NCBI GenBank assembly: GCA_015064895.1 | Contig: SVRI01000019.1 | Span: forward strand, 1-43,317 | Length of the DNA: 43,317 bases | Direction: 5' to 3' | Source of the DNA: Oscillospiraceae bacterium | GTDB lineage: Bacteria > Bacillota > Clostridia > Oscillospirales > CAG-382 | In this document: positions 33,135-42,040 of the stretch, one piece after another | Position numbering within the stretch: position 1 is the first letter of the stretch | Layout: the number at the start of each line of letters is the position of its first letter | Made by a program: the position numbers and the translations under genes | The notes under the pieces: generated by a model | Databases searched by the model: none | Seen by the model: only the letters and a program-made list of their open reading frames with translations | What the model was told of the DNA's origin: nothing

Positions 33135-34052
33135 ATGACAATAAGACAAATACAAGACGAAATACTAAGACTCAAAAAAGAAAAAGACGTGTGCATACTT
33201 GCCCACAGCTACGAGACACCCGACATCTGCGAAATCGCAGACTTTGTGGGGGACAGCTATGCCCTCAGTGTAAAGGCACAGGGGGTTGAAAATAAAACTC
33301 TCCTTATGTGCGGAGTGCGTTTCATGGCGGAGACGGCAAAGATACTGTCACCCCAAAAGAGGGTTTTCCTTTCCCATAAAGACGCGGGCTGTCCCATGGC
33401 AGAGCAGTTCACAAAGGACTATATCCTTGCACACAAAAAGCGTTTTCCCGACCATAAGGTTGTGGCATATGTCAACACAACGGCAGAGCTTAAAACGGTG
33501 TGCGATGTGTGTGTAACAAGCTCGTCGGCACTAAAAATCGTAAAGAATATGGATGCGGATAAGATTCTCTTTATACCCGATATCAACCTCGGCTCGTATA
33601 TTGCAGAAAAATGTCCCGAAAAGGACGTGCAGCTGCTTCGCGGCGGCTGTCCAATTCACGGAAGCATCAAAGAAGAAGAGGTGCTTAAGGCTAAGGAAGA
33701 ACACCCCGACGCACTTTTCCTTGTTCATCCCGAATGTACCCCCGATGTCACAAAGCATGCCGACATGGTAGGTTCGACAAAGGACATCATGGACTATGCC
33801 CGTGAAAGCTCGGCAAAAGAGTTTATCATCGGCACAGAAAACAGCATTGCCGAGCATTTGTCACTTGAAATGCCCGATAAGAAGTTCTATACACTTTCAA
33901 AAAATTTCATCTGTCCCGATATGAAATTGACAACACTTTCATGTGTTCTGGAGTTTCTTAAAACGGGCAATGGAGAGGAAATCCTGCTGGATGAGGTGAC
34001 TTTGAAAGAGGCAAAGCGTTGTATTGATGCGATGCTTGAATTGGGAAAATAA
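33135..34052 (+). CDS. nadA: Quinolinate synthase
   Basis: [4Fe-4S] enzyme of de novo NAD synthesis, condensing iminoaspartate with dihydroxyacetone phosphate. 305 residues. Landmarks: LAHSYETPDICEIADFVGDSYALS, LLMCGVRFMAETAKIL (first cluster Cys), DAGCPMAEQ, YVNTTAELK, PDINLGSY, the HPEC motif (second cluster Cys) and FICPDMK (third cluster Cys). nadB and nadC, its usual partners, are not in the window. The RBS is weak (AAAGAACT), and the repeat at 33064-33114 ends only 20 bp upstream. Confidence 0.95.
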   Translation: MTIRQIQDEILRLKKEKDVCILAHSYETPDICEIADFVGDSYALSVKAQGVENKTLLMCGVRFMAETAKILSPQKRVFLSHKDAGCPMAEQFTKDYILAHKKRFPDHKVVAYVNTTAELKTVCDVCVTSSSALKIVKNMDADKILFIPDINLGSYIAEKCPEKDVQLLRGGCPIHGSIKEEEVLKAKEEHPDALFLVHPECTPDVTKHADMVGSTKDIMDYARESSAKEFIIGTENSIAEHLSLEMPDKKFYTLSKNFICPDMKLTTLSCVLEFLKTGNGEEILLDEVTLKEAKRCIDAMLELGK

Positions 34053-34070
34053 AAAAACATAAAAAAACTC

Positions 34071-34099
34071 TTGACAAACCGAGACTCCTATGCTATACT
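34071..34099 (+). promoter_or_regulatory. Promoter of the rplU-prp-rpmA operon
   Basis: TTGACA (34071-34076), 17-bp spacer, TATACT (34094-34099). Confidence 0.85.
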
Positions 34100-34104
34100 A
34101 CTAT

Positions 34105-34193
34105 AGCCGCATGATAGGGGTCTCTAATTTTATGCCCATTTTTACGGGTGTAAAAACCTCTTATATCAGCGAGTTCTATATGAAAGAGAGGTG
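34105..34193 (+). promoter_or_regulatory. L21 leader RNA
   Basis: About 90 bp of structured leader between promoter and rplU, with GCATGATAGGGGTCTC, a GCCC-ATTTTTAC-GGGT hairpin and a loop pairing AGCGAG; position and layout match the Firmicutes L21 leader by which L21 is thought to control its own operon. Named by position and form; no covariance search was possible. Confidence 0.6.
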
Positions 34194-34199
34194 CTTTTC

Positions 34200-34496
34200 G
34201 TGTACGCAATCATTACTACAGGCGGAAAGCAGTATAAGGTTCAGGAAGGCGACATCATCTTCGTTGAAAAGCTCGGCGTAGAAGAAAATGAAAAGGTTTC
34301 TTTCGACGTTCTTGCAGCTTCCACAGAAGACGGTATCAAGACAGGCGATACAGGTGTTACTGTTGAAGGTACTGTTCTCAGAAACGCAAAGGCTAAGAAG
34401 GTTGTTGTGTTCAAGTACAAGTCCAAGAAGGGCGAAAAGAAGAAGCAGGGCCACAGACAGCCTTATTCTAAGGTACAGATCACAAAGATCGGTTAA
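34200..34496 (+). CDS. rplU: 50S ribosomal protein L21
   Basis: 98 residues starting at GTG (34200), chosen because the family begins MYAII(x)TGGKQYKV and AGAGAGG lies at the right distance; a GTG nine bases earlier would add three residues and overlaps the RBS. TGGKQYKVQEGDIIFVEKL and the basic C-terminus KKGEKKKQGHRQPYSKVQI are typical. First gene of rplU-prp-rpmA. Confidence 0.97.
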   Translation: MYAIITTGGKQYKVQEGDIIFVEKLGVEENEKVSFDVLAASTEDGIKTGDTGVTVEGTVLRNAKAKKVVVFKYKSKKGEKKKQGHRQPYSKVQITKIG

Positions 34497-34501
34497 TTAA
34501 A

Positions 34502-34837
34502 ATGACAAGAGTAACATTTACAAAAGGTGAAAATCTTCCATATGAGAGAATTCAGACGGAAGGACATTCGGGTTACGGAGAAGAAGGTACGGATATAATC
34601 TGTGCGGCAATTTCTTCTGCAACCGAACTTGTGGTAAATATACTCGAAAAGTTTTCCATCGACCTCGATATTGAAGTTGATGAGGAAGCACCAAGCGTTC
34701 TTGTGCTTATCCTTGACGGCGACAATAACCGTGGGAAAAAGGAACAGCTAAGGAACATTGTAGAAGGATACAAAAGCTACATTTCAGATTTAGCCGAAGC
34801 GTATCCCGAATTTATTGAAATTTCAACGGAGGTATAA
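34502..34837 (+). CDS. prp: Ribosomal-processing cysteine protease Prp
   Basis: 111 residues, YsxB/DUF464 family. The catalytic pair is visible: His22 in [10 protein letters not shown] and Cys34 in TDIICAAIS, twelve residues apart as in S. aureus Prp. It lies between rplU and rpmA, the conserved place, and should cut the N-terminal extension off L27 encoded right after it. Confidence 0.95.
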   Translation: MTRVTFTKGENLPYERIQTEGHSGYGEEGTDIICAAISSATELVVNILEKFSIDLDIEVDEEAPSVLVLILDGDNNRGKKEQLRNIVEGYKSYISDLAEAYPEFIEISTEV

Positions 34838-34841
34838 AGCA

Positions 34842-35120
34842 ATGTTAAGATTAAACATTCAGTTTTTTGCTCATAAAAAGGGTGTTGGTTCTACAAAGAA
34901 CGGTAGAGACTCTGAATCCAAGAGACTCGGCGTAAAGAGAGCTGACGGTCAGCCCGTTCTCGCTGGTAACATTCTCGTTAGACAGCGCGGAACACATATC
35001 CATCCCGGCGTAAACGTAGGCATCGGTTCCGACGATACACTTTTCGCACTCGTTAGCGGCAAGGTTAAGTTTGAACATATGGCAGGCGGCAAGAAGCGCG
35101 TAAGCGTTTACGAAGCATAA
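34842..35120 (+). CDS. rpmA: 50S ribosomal protein L27 with cleavable N-terminus
   Basis: 92 residues from the ATG at 34842 (ACGGAGG RBS). The start [17 protein letters not shown] is the Firmicutes L27 extension; by analogy with S. aureus, Prp would cut after Ala10, leaving [20 protein letters not shown] as mature start. A second in-frame ATG at 34815 lies inside prp and is rejected. Confidence 0.97.
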   Translation: MLRLNIQFFAHKKGVGSTKNGRDSESKRLGVKRADGQPVLAGNILVRQRGTHIHPGVNVGIGSDDTLFALVSGKVKFEHMAGGKKRVSVYEA

Positions 35121-35600
35121 CGCTGCAGAATATGATTTATGAGGACTGTCCCGTGTATCGACGACAGTCCTTACTTCTTCTTTTTCGGAAAAGAAGAAGT
35201 AAGCAAGAAGAAAAGAATTCGAGACCGCATTTCAGGGCAATTTCTATATTTGATGCCCGAATGTTATCCCATTTGACCGCCATAAACGAAAGCGGTCAAA
35301 CTCAACAAGTTTTGCACTGTGCCAAATGTGAGAGGTAAGCCTCCGCGGGTCGGGAAAGCCCGACAGCAGTATTTGTCATTTTGACGGTTTTCGGTATGCC
35401 GTCAAAATGACGGTTTGTCAGCGGCAACTTGCCGCCCATCTCTCCTTTTGAGCGGGACCTTTTGGTTACTTTTCGGTCACGAAAACGTAACGGAAAACGC
35501 GGCTCGCAAGCCGCGGAACTCCCTTTCTGTTGCTTTTTTTGCGGACAAAAGTACGTATAACCGCAGCGTGCAAGCTGTAAAATACTTAACCCCCAAAAAA
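35121..35600 (+). repeat. Hairpin-rich mosaic of repeat modules between rpmA and obgE
   Basis: No gene. In order: hairpin GGACTGTC / GACAGTCC (35141-35169, perhaps an rpmA terminator), CTTACTTCTTCTTTTTC / GAAAAGAAGAAGTAAG, TTTGACCGC / GCGGTCAAA, a GTCGGGAAAGCCCGAC hairpin as in the 104-bp module, CATTTTGACGG / CCGTCAAAATG, then ATCTCTCCTTTTGAGCGGGACC (two parts) with GTTACTTTTCG / CGAAAACGTAAC, an end like that of the large element with a different hairpin, and GCGGCTC / GAGCCGC-like arms near 35500. Confidence 0.7.
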
Positions 35601-35615
35601 CGGAGGTGCATTGTT

Positions 35616-36902
35616 ATGTTCATAGATAAAGTAAAAATCTATATAAAAGCAGGAAACGGCGGTAACGGCTGTGTTTCCTTCAGACGAGAAAAATACGTTT
35701 CCCACGGCGGTCCCGACGGCGGCGACGGCGGTAAGGGCGGAGACGTAATATTTGTTGCAGACGAGGGCAAGAATACCCTTCTTGACTTCAAGTACCGCAG
35801 GAAATTCGTAGCACCCAACGGCGGTGACGGTATGGCAAAGAAGTTCCACGGTGCAACAGCCGAAAACATCGAAATTCCCGTTCCTCCGGGAACTATTATA
35901 AAGGATGCGGCATCAGGCAGAGTTATTAAGGATATGTCGGATGCAGATGTTGCCGAAACGGGTCGTTTTACCATCCTTAAGGGCGGTAAGGGCGGCTTTG
36001 GCAATACACACTTTGCAAATCCCGTAAGACAGGCTCCAAACTTTGCCAAGGCAGGTATCAAGGGCAAAGAGCTTGAAGTTGAGCTTGAACTTAAGATGCT
36101 TGCAGACGCAGGTCTTGTGGGTATGCCCAGTGCAGGTAAGAGCACCATTGTTTCAATGGTAAGTGCCGCAAAGCCCAAGATTGCCGAGTATCACTTCACA
36201 ACACTTTCACCCGTTCTCGGCGTTGTTGATGCCAAGGCAGGCTCGTACGTTCTTGCGGATATTCCCGGTCTTATTGAGGGTGCAAGTGACGGCGAAGGTC
36301 TCGGTCATCAGTTCCTCAGGCACGTTGAAAGGTGCAGACTTCTTGTCAACGTAGTCGATGCATCGGGCTATGAGGGCAGAGACCCTGTTGAGGATATCAA
36401 GGTTATAAATGAAGAGCTTGAAAAGTACAGTCCCGAGCTTGCGAGCCGCCCGAGAATCATTGCGGCGAACAAGATTGATATGATGCCCGAGGAAAACAAG
36501 GCGGCACTTGAAAAGTTTGCAAATGAGACAAATACACCCATAATCTTCATGTGTGCGGGAATAGGCGAGGGCACAGACGAGCTTAAGGAGCTTATCGGCA
36601 AGATGCTTGTTGACCTGCCTCCTCTTAAGATTTACGAAGCCGACTACACCATTGCAGACGAGCTTCTCAATGAAGAGGTGTCGGAGGAAATCACCGTCAG
36701 AAACGAAAACGGTGTATACTTTGTCGAAGCACCCAGAATTATCAAGGTTATTGAGTCTATTAACTTTAATGACTACGAATCATCCACATATTTCCAGAAG
36801 GTACTCAGAAATTCGGGTATCATCGAGGCTCTTGAAGCAAAGGGCATAAAAGACGGAGATACGGTTAATATCTATGATGTAGAATTTGATTATTATAAAT
36901 AG
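35616..36902 (+). CDS. obgE: Obg-family GTPase
   Basis: Ribosome-assembly and stress GTPase, 428 residues from the ATG at 35616 (strong RBS CGGAGGTG; MFIDKVKIYIKAGNGGNGCV is the conserved start). Domains: glycine-rich Obg fold 1-158 (GGPDGGDGGKGGDV), G domain with GMPSAGKST, TTLSPVLG, DIPGLIEGASDG, AANKIDMM, and a C-terminal OCT domain (DYTIADELLNEEVSEEITVRNENGVYFVEAP in parts). The rpmA-obgE order is the usual one; here a repeat mosaic of about 500 bp separates them. Confidence 0.97.
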   Translation: MFIDKVKIYIKAGNGGNGCVSFRREKYVSHGGPDGGDGGKGGDVIFVADEGKNTLLDFKYRRKFVAPNGGDGMAKKFHGATAENIEIPVPPGTIIKDAASGRVIKDMSDADVAETGRFTILKGGKGGFGNTHFANPVRQAPNFAKAGIKGKELEVELELKMLADAGLVGMPSAGKSTIVSMVSAAKPKIAEYHFTTLSPVLGVVDAKAGSYVLADIPGLIEGASDGEGLGHQFLRHVERCRLLVNVVDASGYEGRDPVEDIKVINEELEKYSPELASRPRIIAANKIDMMPEENKAALEKFANETNTPIIFMCAGIGEGTDELKELIGKMLVDLPPLKIYEADYTIADELLNEEVSEEITVRNENGVYFVEAPRIIKVIESINFNDYESSTYFQKVLRNSGIIEALEAKGIKDGDTVNIYDVEFDYYK

Positions 36903-36924
36903 GATTCAAATTAAAGGAATAAAA

Positions 36925-36962
36925 AAAGAAGTCAGAAAGCAAATTGTTTTCTGGCTTTTTAT
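36925..36962 (+). terminator. Intrinsic terminator of obgE
   Basis: Stem GTCAGAAA / TTTCTGGC (36931-36938, 36948-36955) followed by TTTTT, with an A-run before it. Confidence 0.8.
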
Positions 36963-36971
36963 GTATAAAGG

Positions 36972-37167
36972 GTGTTCCGCACGTTGCGACGTGCGTTTTC
37001 CGTTCATTTTCACTCGGGAAAATGAACCAAAACCGACCGCTCAAAAGGAGAGATGACTCGGCGGCGAGTCGCCGCTGACAATTTCGCGGGTAATGCTCGT
37101 AAAAAACAACACCTTTGGTGTCGCACAACAAACACCGTTTGCATTGCATAAACGCAACAATGCAAAC
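36972..37167 (+). repeat. Variant element end plus small hairpin module (copy M5)
   Basis: GCACGTTGCGACGTGC hairpin, then a hairpin GTTCATTTTC / GAAAATGAAC followed by AACCAAAACCGACCGCTC, AAAAGGAGAGATGACTCG (the left-end sequence of the large element with another hairpin stem), then GGCGGCGAGTCGCCGCTGAC, CAATTTCGCGGGTAAT, TTTGGTGTCGCACAACA and GTTTGCATTG / CAATGCAAAC (37137-37167). Confidence 0.75.
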
Positions 37168-37191
37168 TCAATCTATTATTCGTTCTTTTGT

Positions 37192-37754
37192 CCCGAAACA
37201 AAAGAACCAAAAATTCTCCACTCAAAAAGAGGAGATGGCTCGACACCAACAACAGCAAAAACCACAATCTCGGCGAGTCTGCGCTAACCTCTCCTCTTTT
37301 GCCGTGGAGGCTTAACTCCTCACACTATTTGTGCGACACCAATAATTGGTGGATAAATGAAATTTCCCGTGTATTTGCTGTCGGGCTTTCCCGACCCGCG
37401 GCGGCTTACCTCTCACAACGCGGGTAAGTGTTTACGGGATTCAAGCCTTAATTATCGCGAAACTGTATCAGGATTAGTTTGGTATACTCTAATCCAACCA
37501 ACCGAATATGCTTCAAATTAGCACAAATATAAATGAGGGGAGTTAAGCCACCACGGCGAAAGAGGGGAAGTCAGCGGAATGAGGGTGGTAGTATAGTTTA
37601 AGTTTGAAGATGTCCAAATTTTGACGGCTTCGTAGAAGTGTTTGGCTTCATTTGTCCTAGTCAAAATTTGCCTTTTTGCACTTAGCTATTCCCGAATGAG
37701 CCATCCCCTCTTTTTGAGTGGGCGTTTTTGGTACTTTTGTCGATACAAAAGTAC
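37192..37754 (+). repeat. Large palindromic repeat element, copy D (mosaic)
   Basis: 563 bp. Left end as in B but with CTCCACTCAAAAAGAGGAGATGG; right end GTACTTTTG-TCGATA-CAAAAGTAC. At 37330-37398 it holds an inverted small module (reverse strand GTCGGGAAAGCCCGAC, AGCAAATACACGGG, TTGGTGTCGCAC) flanked by a second copy of the ...GGCGGCTTACCTCTC block, so the module seems to have entered an element with a partial duplication. Confidence 0.82.
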
Positions 37755-37775
37755 GGAAAAGAATAATAAAGATAT

Positions 37776-37808
37776 AAAAAGTCAGCAAGCAAAAAACTCG
37801 CTGACTTT
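37776..37808 (-). terminator. Intrinsic terminator of the GH94 gene
   Basis: Stem GTCAGC / GCTGAC (37781-37786, 37800-37805) with A-run 37776-37780 (T-run on the minus strand). Same form as the glnN terminator; 45 bp past the stop. Confidence 0.78.
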
Positions 37809-37852
37809 AATTTATTCCCTGTGTAAAGACTTCTTAAACCGTCTTTTTTTGC

Positions 37853-40402
37853 TTAATCAATAACCTCAATAACCATATCGCCTGAAATTTCATTATTTCC
37901 AAGCCAGATGTATTCGCTGCTTGATACCTTGTCAAAGAGTTTTTCTCTCTTTACGCCGTTAACAAAGTATTCTCTCTTGCCGGAGCCCTTGTCGGTGTAC
38001 TTGAAGGTAATGTTGCTGTTCTTTAAAACAATCTTCATTGTAACTTCATCGGAGGGCATATAGTTGGGAGGAGCAACTTTTAGTCCTTCGGGATAAGCAA
38101 GGAAGCCCATTGCGTGCTCAATAATACATCTCATAAGCACCGCACCGCTGCCTGTGTACCAGTCGCCTGCCGACTGACCGTCAAGCTTGTAGTCCTCGTT
38201 GTAGTAGTAGCAGTTGGGCATAACGAAGGGTGACTTGAATACAGTCTTGTGAGTGATGGGAAGAGTCTTGAAAATCTGTTCCCATGCTCTTTCGCCTTCG
38301 CCAATGATAAAGAGTGCCATGATGGCAAACATTGTGCCGTGGATGTATGTAGCACCATTTTCGTGAGTACCGGGTGTGAGGTTTGTGATTCTGCCGACAC
38401 CTTCCATACCCTTGGGGAAGTGCTTGTCAAATGTCTTAAAGCCGTACTTTGAATCGAGCTTGTCATAAGCATAGAGAATATCCTTCTTGAAGGAAAGGTC
38501 TCTGTCAATCATGTGGCAGATACACCAGAAGGAGAATGCATTTGCACCGAAGCGCATCTGACCGTCAGTGTCGCAGAGAGAACCGACGTTGTATGCACCC
38601 TTGTCGCCCCAGCCGTGGAGAATGTGGCGTCTTTCACCATCAAGCTGATATGCATGCTTTTCAAGGCTTTCAGCGATGTTTATGCGTCTTTCGGCATAAG
38701 CCTTTGCCTTGTCGTCATACTTCTTAACGGCGATGAGGATTTCAACCATTTCGTCAAGGAGTTTATAAAGCTGAAGTGTCGCCATTGTGCTGACACCTGT
38801 ACCGAATTCGCTCGAGCCGTCAAGACTTGCACCAAGACCGTTAACAGAGTCATTCCAGTCACCGTAGAGAATCTTAAGACAGCCTGTTCTGTCATCAATG
38901 TTGGAAACGAGATAGTCTGTGATGCGGACAAGGTGGTCAAGAACAGAATCCCTGATGTCACTCTTCTTGTAAAGGCCCTTCTTTTCGTCGATGATGGTGT
39001 AGTAGGAACACATTTCGTCGAGGATTGTGTAGTCGCCTGTAAGGGAAATGTACTTGTGAAGCGTTTCAATTACCCATAACCCTTGGTCGATAAACTGACG
39101 AATGTCAAACTTTGGGATGATGTCGTCTGTCGGAGGAACAGAGAACTGTCTCGGGCTTCTGCCTGTGTCCATAATAAAGTTGAGAGCCTTGACAATCTTT
39201 TCTCTTACCTTCTTTGTGTTCCAAAGACTTGTGGATGTAAGCTGCTGGAATACGTCACGAACACCTAAAAGCTCGCCTACATAGTTTTTGCCGAGGGCAC
39301 AGAAGGAAACCTGCTTCTGTATGTTCTTTACAAATCTGTTGAACACCTTGTTGTTAAGGTCAATACCCTTTAATTTTCCGAATTCGAGTGTGAGATTACA
39401 GAGAAGCTCGTCTTCTGCCTTTTCCTGAGCCATGAGGTCTTCGTCAATAACCGAAAGGTCGGGCACCATGCCCACAAGTGCGTCAGCCGATGCTTCGTCG
39501 TGAACGGCTGAAACAAGATAGTCGCAGAGTGCTTCCTGTCCTGATGCCAGCTTTAGTGTAATAATGTCGCATGCCGCAGGAAGACTTACGGTATTTACGG
39601 ATTCGGAAACGTGTTCAAATTCTCCGCTTCTTAAACAAAGGGAATTGAAAAGACAGTGACCGGAAGCACCGAAAAAGTCAGCCTTTGATGCTGTGGACTG
39701 TACGGAGTAGTCATTCGCAAAAACAGCCTTGTTTACTACAGCACAGTTTGTCTGATGGGTTACGTCTGTACCTTCGGGGCTGGGGATTCTGACAATCTTG
39801 AAAGAGCCGTTTTCCTTAATAAAGCCGTGTCTGTTCCAAAAGCACCAGCTGTCCTCGTTGTTTGAGTATCTTACAAGGGGATCAATGTAGCTTGTGAGCT
39901 TTACTTCAATGTCTTTATCTGTCTTGTTGATTGCGGATACAAGGAAATTTATCTTCTTTTCGCTTGTGATGTTTACACGAACAGAGAAGATGCATTCGTC
40001 GGTTTCTGCAATGTAATATGCACATCTTTTTGTGTATACAAGATATCTTTCAATCTTTATAGGCTCATAGAGCTGTTTTGTTGCACCTGTGATTGAAACA
40101 GGTACCCATTCACCGTCTTTTTTGATGCCGCCCCAAAATTCAACCGAGGGTTCTTCCTGCTGGGAAGCTGTACGGAAGATTACAAAGTTGCTTTCATTTG
40201 CACAAACGTGACCTGTGGAATGTACCCAGAGGTTGAGACCGTCCATTTCATAAGGGTATCTTGACTCACCGCCGTGTCTTTCGAGACAGAGGATGTCTGT
40301 GTCATTGAGGTAGAAAACGTTGTCGGGGAGGGTATACTCCTCGGGATTTTTTGTGCTCAAAGCTTTGATGTCTTCAAGCAACGAATAAATCTTTTCCTTC
40401 AT
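37853..40402 (-). CDS. Glycoside hydrolase family 94-type phosphorylase (glycosyltransferase 36)
   Basis: 849 residues. Inverting phosphorolysis of a beta-linked di- or oligosaccharide to sugar 1-phosphate in the cytoplasm. An N-terminal beta-sandwich (1-~300) is followed by an (alpha/alpha)6 barrel with GVRDVFQQLTS, RQFSVPPTDDI, the general-acid Asp in YGDWNDSVNG, HGWGDKGAYN, GTHENGATYIHG and QSAGDWYTGSGA (phosphate/substrate loop), and a C-terminal sandwich. No signal peptide. The specificity (cellobiose, chitobiose, laminaribiose or other) cannot be settled. RBS AGGAGAGC region before the ATG. Divergent from the TIM-barrel gene, which suggests a shared role in sugar use. Confidence 0.88.
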   Translation of the reverse strand: MKEKIYSLLEDIKALSTKNPEEYTLPDNVFYLNDTDILCLERHGGESRYPYEMDGLNLWVHSTGHVCANESNFVIFRTASQQEEPSVEFWGGIKKDGEWVPVSITGATKQLYEPIKIERYLVYTKRCAYYIAETDECIFSVRVNITSEKKINFLVSAINKTDKDIEVKLTSYIDPLVRYSNNEDSWCFWNRHGFIKENGSFKIVRIPSPEGTDVTHQTNCAVVNKAVFANDYSVQSTASKADFFGASGHCLFNSLCLRSGEFEHVSESVNTVSLPAACDIITLKLASGQEALCDYLVSAVHDEASADALVGMVPDLSVIDEDLMAQEKAEDELLCNLTLEFGKLKGIDLNNKVFNRFVKNIQKQVSFCALGKNYVGELLGVRDVFQQLTSTSLWNTKKVREKIVKALNFIMDTGRSPRQFSVPPTDDIIPKFDIRQFIDQGLWVIETLHKYISLTGDYTILDEMCSYYTIIDEKKGLYKKSDIRDSVLDHLVRITDYLVSNIDDRTGCLKILYGDWNDSVNGLGASLDGSSEFGTGVSTMATLQLYKLLDEMVEILIAVKKYDDKAKAYAERRINIAESLEKHAYQLDGERRHILHGWGDKGAYNVGSLCDTDGQMRFGANAFSFWCICHMIDRDLSFKKDILYAYDKLDSKYGFKTFDKHFPKGMEGVGRITNLTPGTHENGATYIHGTMFAIMALFIIGEGERAWEQIFKTLPITHKTVFKSPFVMPNCYYYNEDYKLDGQSAGDWYTGSGAVLMRCIIEHAMGFLAYPEGLKVAPPNYMPSDEVTMKIVLKNSNITFKYTDKGSGKREYFVNGVKREKLFDKVSSSEYIWLGNNEISGDMVIEVID

Positions 40403-40533
40403 AATGCTCTCCTTTTCATGTGAGAATATTGGTTTACACTTAATTTTACCATTATTTTGTGAATAATAAAATACTGAATTTTTGGATTATTGATAAAAAA
40501 TAAAAACTGATAAAAACATTTTTTGCTTTTCCC

Positions 40534-40562
40534 TTGCATTGCTGAGTAAAAGGTGATAAAAT
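40534..40562 (+). promoter_or_regulatory. Promoter of the TIM-barrel gene
   Basis: TTGCAT (40534-40539), 17-bp spacer, TAAAAT (40557-40562). The rest of the ~200-bp divergent gap is very AT-rich; I could not place the GH94 promoter with confidence. Confidence 0.65.
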
Positions 40563-40599
40563 ACATATAAATAACAAAGTATCAGCGGAGGGACACAAA

Positions 40600-41454
40600 A
40601 TGCTCGAAACAAAGCTTACAATCTCGGGTTTCTGCGATGAAATCCATGACTTTAATAAAATCCAGTTTGATGTACTCAAGGAACTCGGTATCAACCACTA
40701 CGATTTCAGACTCATCAATGCCAAGAATCCCCTTGACTTCTCGGACGAGACAATCGACGCCGTTCTTGATATGGGCAAGGAATACGGTATGACAGTAACA
40801 AGTATCGGCTCATTTATCGGCAAAATCAAGACCGACGGAAATTTCGACAATCATTTCGAGCAGTTCAAGAGAATCGTTGAAATTGCCAAGAAGGCAGGCG
40901 CAAAGTACATAAGAATTTTCTCCTTCTATCTCCCCGAAAACGAGGACTTCGATTCCTATGAAGATTTTGTAGTTGAAAAGCTCACTTCCTACGTTAAGTA
41001 CGCAGAGGAGCATGACGTTATTCTTCTTCACGAAAACGAAAAGGGCATTTACGGCAATGTGGCAAGCCGTTGCAAGAGACTCTTTGAAAGAATCGTATCC
41101 CCCAACTTCAGATGTGCATTTGACTTTTCAAACTTTGTTGAGTGCGGACAGGATTGCCTTGAAGCCTACGAAATGTTAAAGCCCTATATCGAGCAGATTC
41201 ATATCAAGGACAATAAGGGCGGTCACACCGTTGTTCCTGCAGGCCACGGCGACGGCAAGATTCCCGAAATCATTTCCGATATTTATAAGTACGGATATCG
41301 CGGTGTTGTAAGCATGGAACCCCATCTCTATGCCCAGTATCAGATTCCCGAAGATGCAGAGGATTGGGTAACAGGGCTCGACACAGGCAAAAAGAGAAGC
41401 TACGCATATGCTGTTCAGGCGATAAAGAAGATTCTTGACAGCATAGAGGAATAG
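40600..41454 (+). CDS. Sugar phosphate isomerase/epimerase-like TIM-barrel protein
   Basis: 284 residues, xylose-isomerase-like (AP_endonuc_2) barrel. The expected metal ligands are visible: Glu in LLHENEKGIYG (near 145), Asp in CAFDFSNF (near 175), His in QIHIKDNKGG (near 205) and Glu in VSMEPHLY (near 237). GHGDGKIPEII is also typical. The substrate is unknown; neighbours point to sugar metabolism. RBS GGAGGG six to eight bases before the ATG; own promoter and terminator. Confidence 0.88.
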   Translation: MLETKLTISGFCDEIHDFNKIQFDVLKELGINHYDFRLINAKNPLDFSDETIDAVLDMGKEYGMTVTSIGSFIGKIKTDGNFDNHFEQFKRIVEIAKKAGAKYIRIFSFYLPENEDFDSYEDFVVEKLTSYVKYAEEHDVILLHENEKGIYGNVASRCKRLFERIVSPNFRCAFDFSNFVECGQDCLEAYEMLKPYIEQIHIKDNKGGHTVVPAGHGDGKIPEIISDIYKYGYRGVVSMEPHLYAQYQIPEDAEDWVTGLDTGKKRSYAYAVQAIKKILDSIEE

Positions 41455-41487
41455 GATTTCAGAGGGTTAAAAATGAATAGAATTGAA

Positions 41488-41518
41488 GTCAGTAAGTTTT
41501 TGCTTGCTGACTTTTTTG
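41488..41518 (+). terminator. Intrinsic terminator of the TIM-barrel gene
   Basis: Stem GTCAGTAAG / CTTGCTGAC (41488-41496, 41503-41511; one mismatch) followed by six T. Copy E of the large element begins 10 bp further on. Confidence 0.85.
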
Positions 41519-41527
41519 TGTATTTCT

Positions 41528-42021
41528 GTACTTTTGCCCCGATGCAAAAGTACCAAAAAATCTCCACTCAAAAAGAGGGGATGGCTCATTCGGGAGAAAC
41601 AAAGTGCTAAAAGGCAAATTTTGACTCGGACAAATGAAGCAAAACACTTCTACGAAGCCGTCAAAATTTGGATTCTACCAATTTCAATGATACTACCGCC
41701 CTCATTCCGCTGACCTCCCCTCTTTCGCCGTGGCGGCTTAACTCCCCTCTCTTGGTGTTGGTGCAAATTTGAATTAAATTCGGTTGGTTGGATTAAATGT
41801 GGTTAAACAGAGTTTACCAAACTAAGCCTGATACAGTTTCGCGAAAATGAAAACATGAAATTCAGCAAATACTTACCCGCGTTGAGAGAGGTAAGCCGCC
41901 GCGGCAAAGGAGAGAGGTCACGCAGACTCGCTGACATGATGGTTTTTGATGCGATTGGTGTCGAGTCATCTCTCCTTTTGAGCGGAGATTTTTTGGTACT
42001 TTTGCATCGGGGCAAAAGTAC
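41528..42021 (-). repeat. Large palindromic repeat element, copy E (inverted)
   Basis: 494 bp, reverse orientation. The end next to the terminator (41528) is the right end (GTACTTTTG / CAAAAGTAC, then CCAAAAAATCTCCACTC). The other end (42021) has a GTACTTTTG / CAAAAGTAC hairpin where other copies have GTTCTTTTG / CAAAAGAAC. It ends about 20 bp from the stop of the AraC gene. Confidence 0.87.
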
Positions 42022-42040
42022 GAAAGAAACGACTCCCCAA

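Noticed and set aside
34191..34199. Earlier GTG for rplU
   Set aside because: It overlaps the AGAGAGG RBS, and the L21 family starts with MYAII, which fits GTG 34200.
38513..39079. 188-codon frame opposite the GH94 gene
   Set aside because: Antisense to a clear GH94 barrel; Cys- and Val-rich composition typical of a shadow frame.
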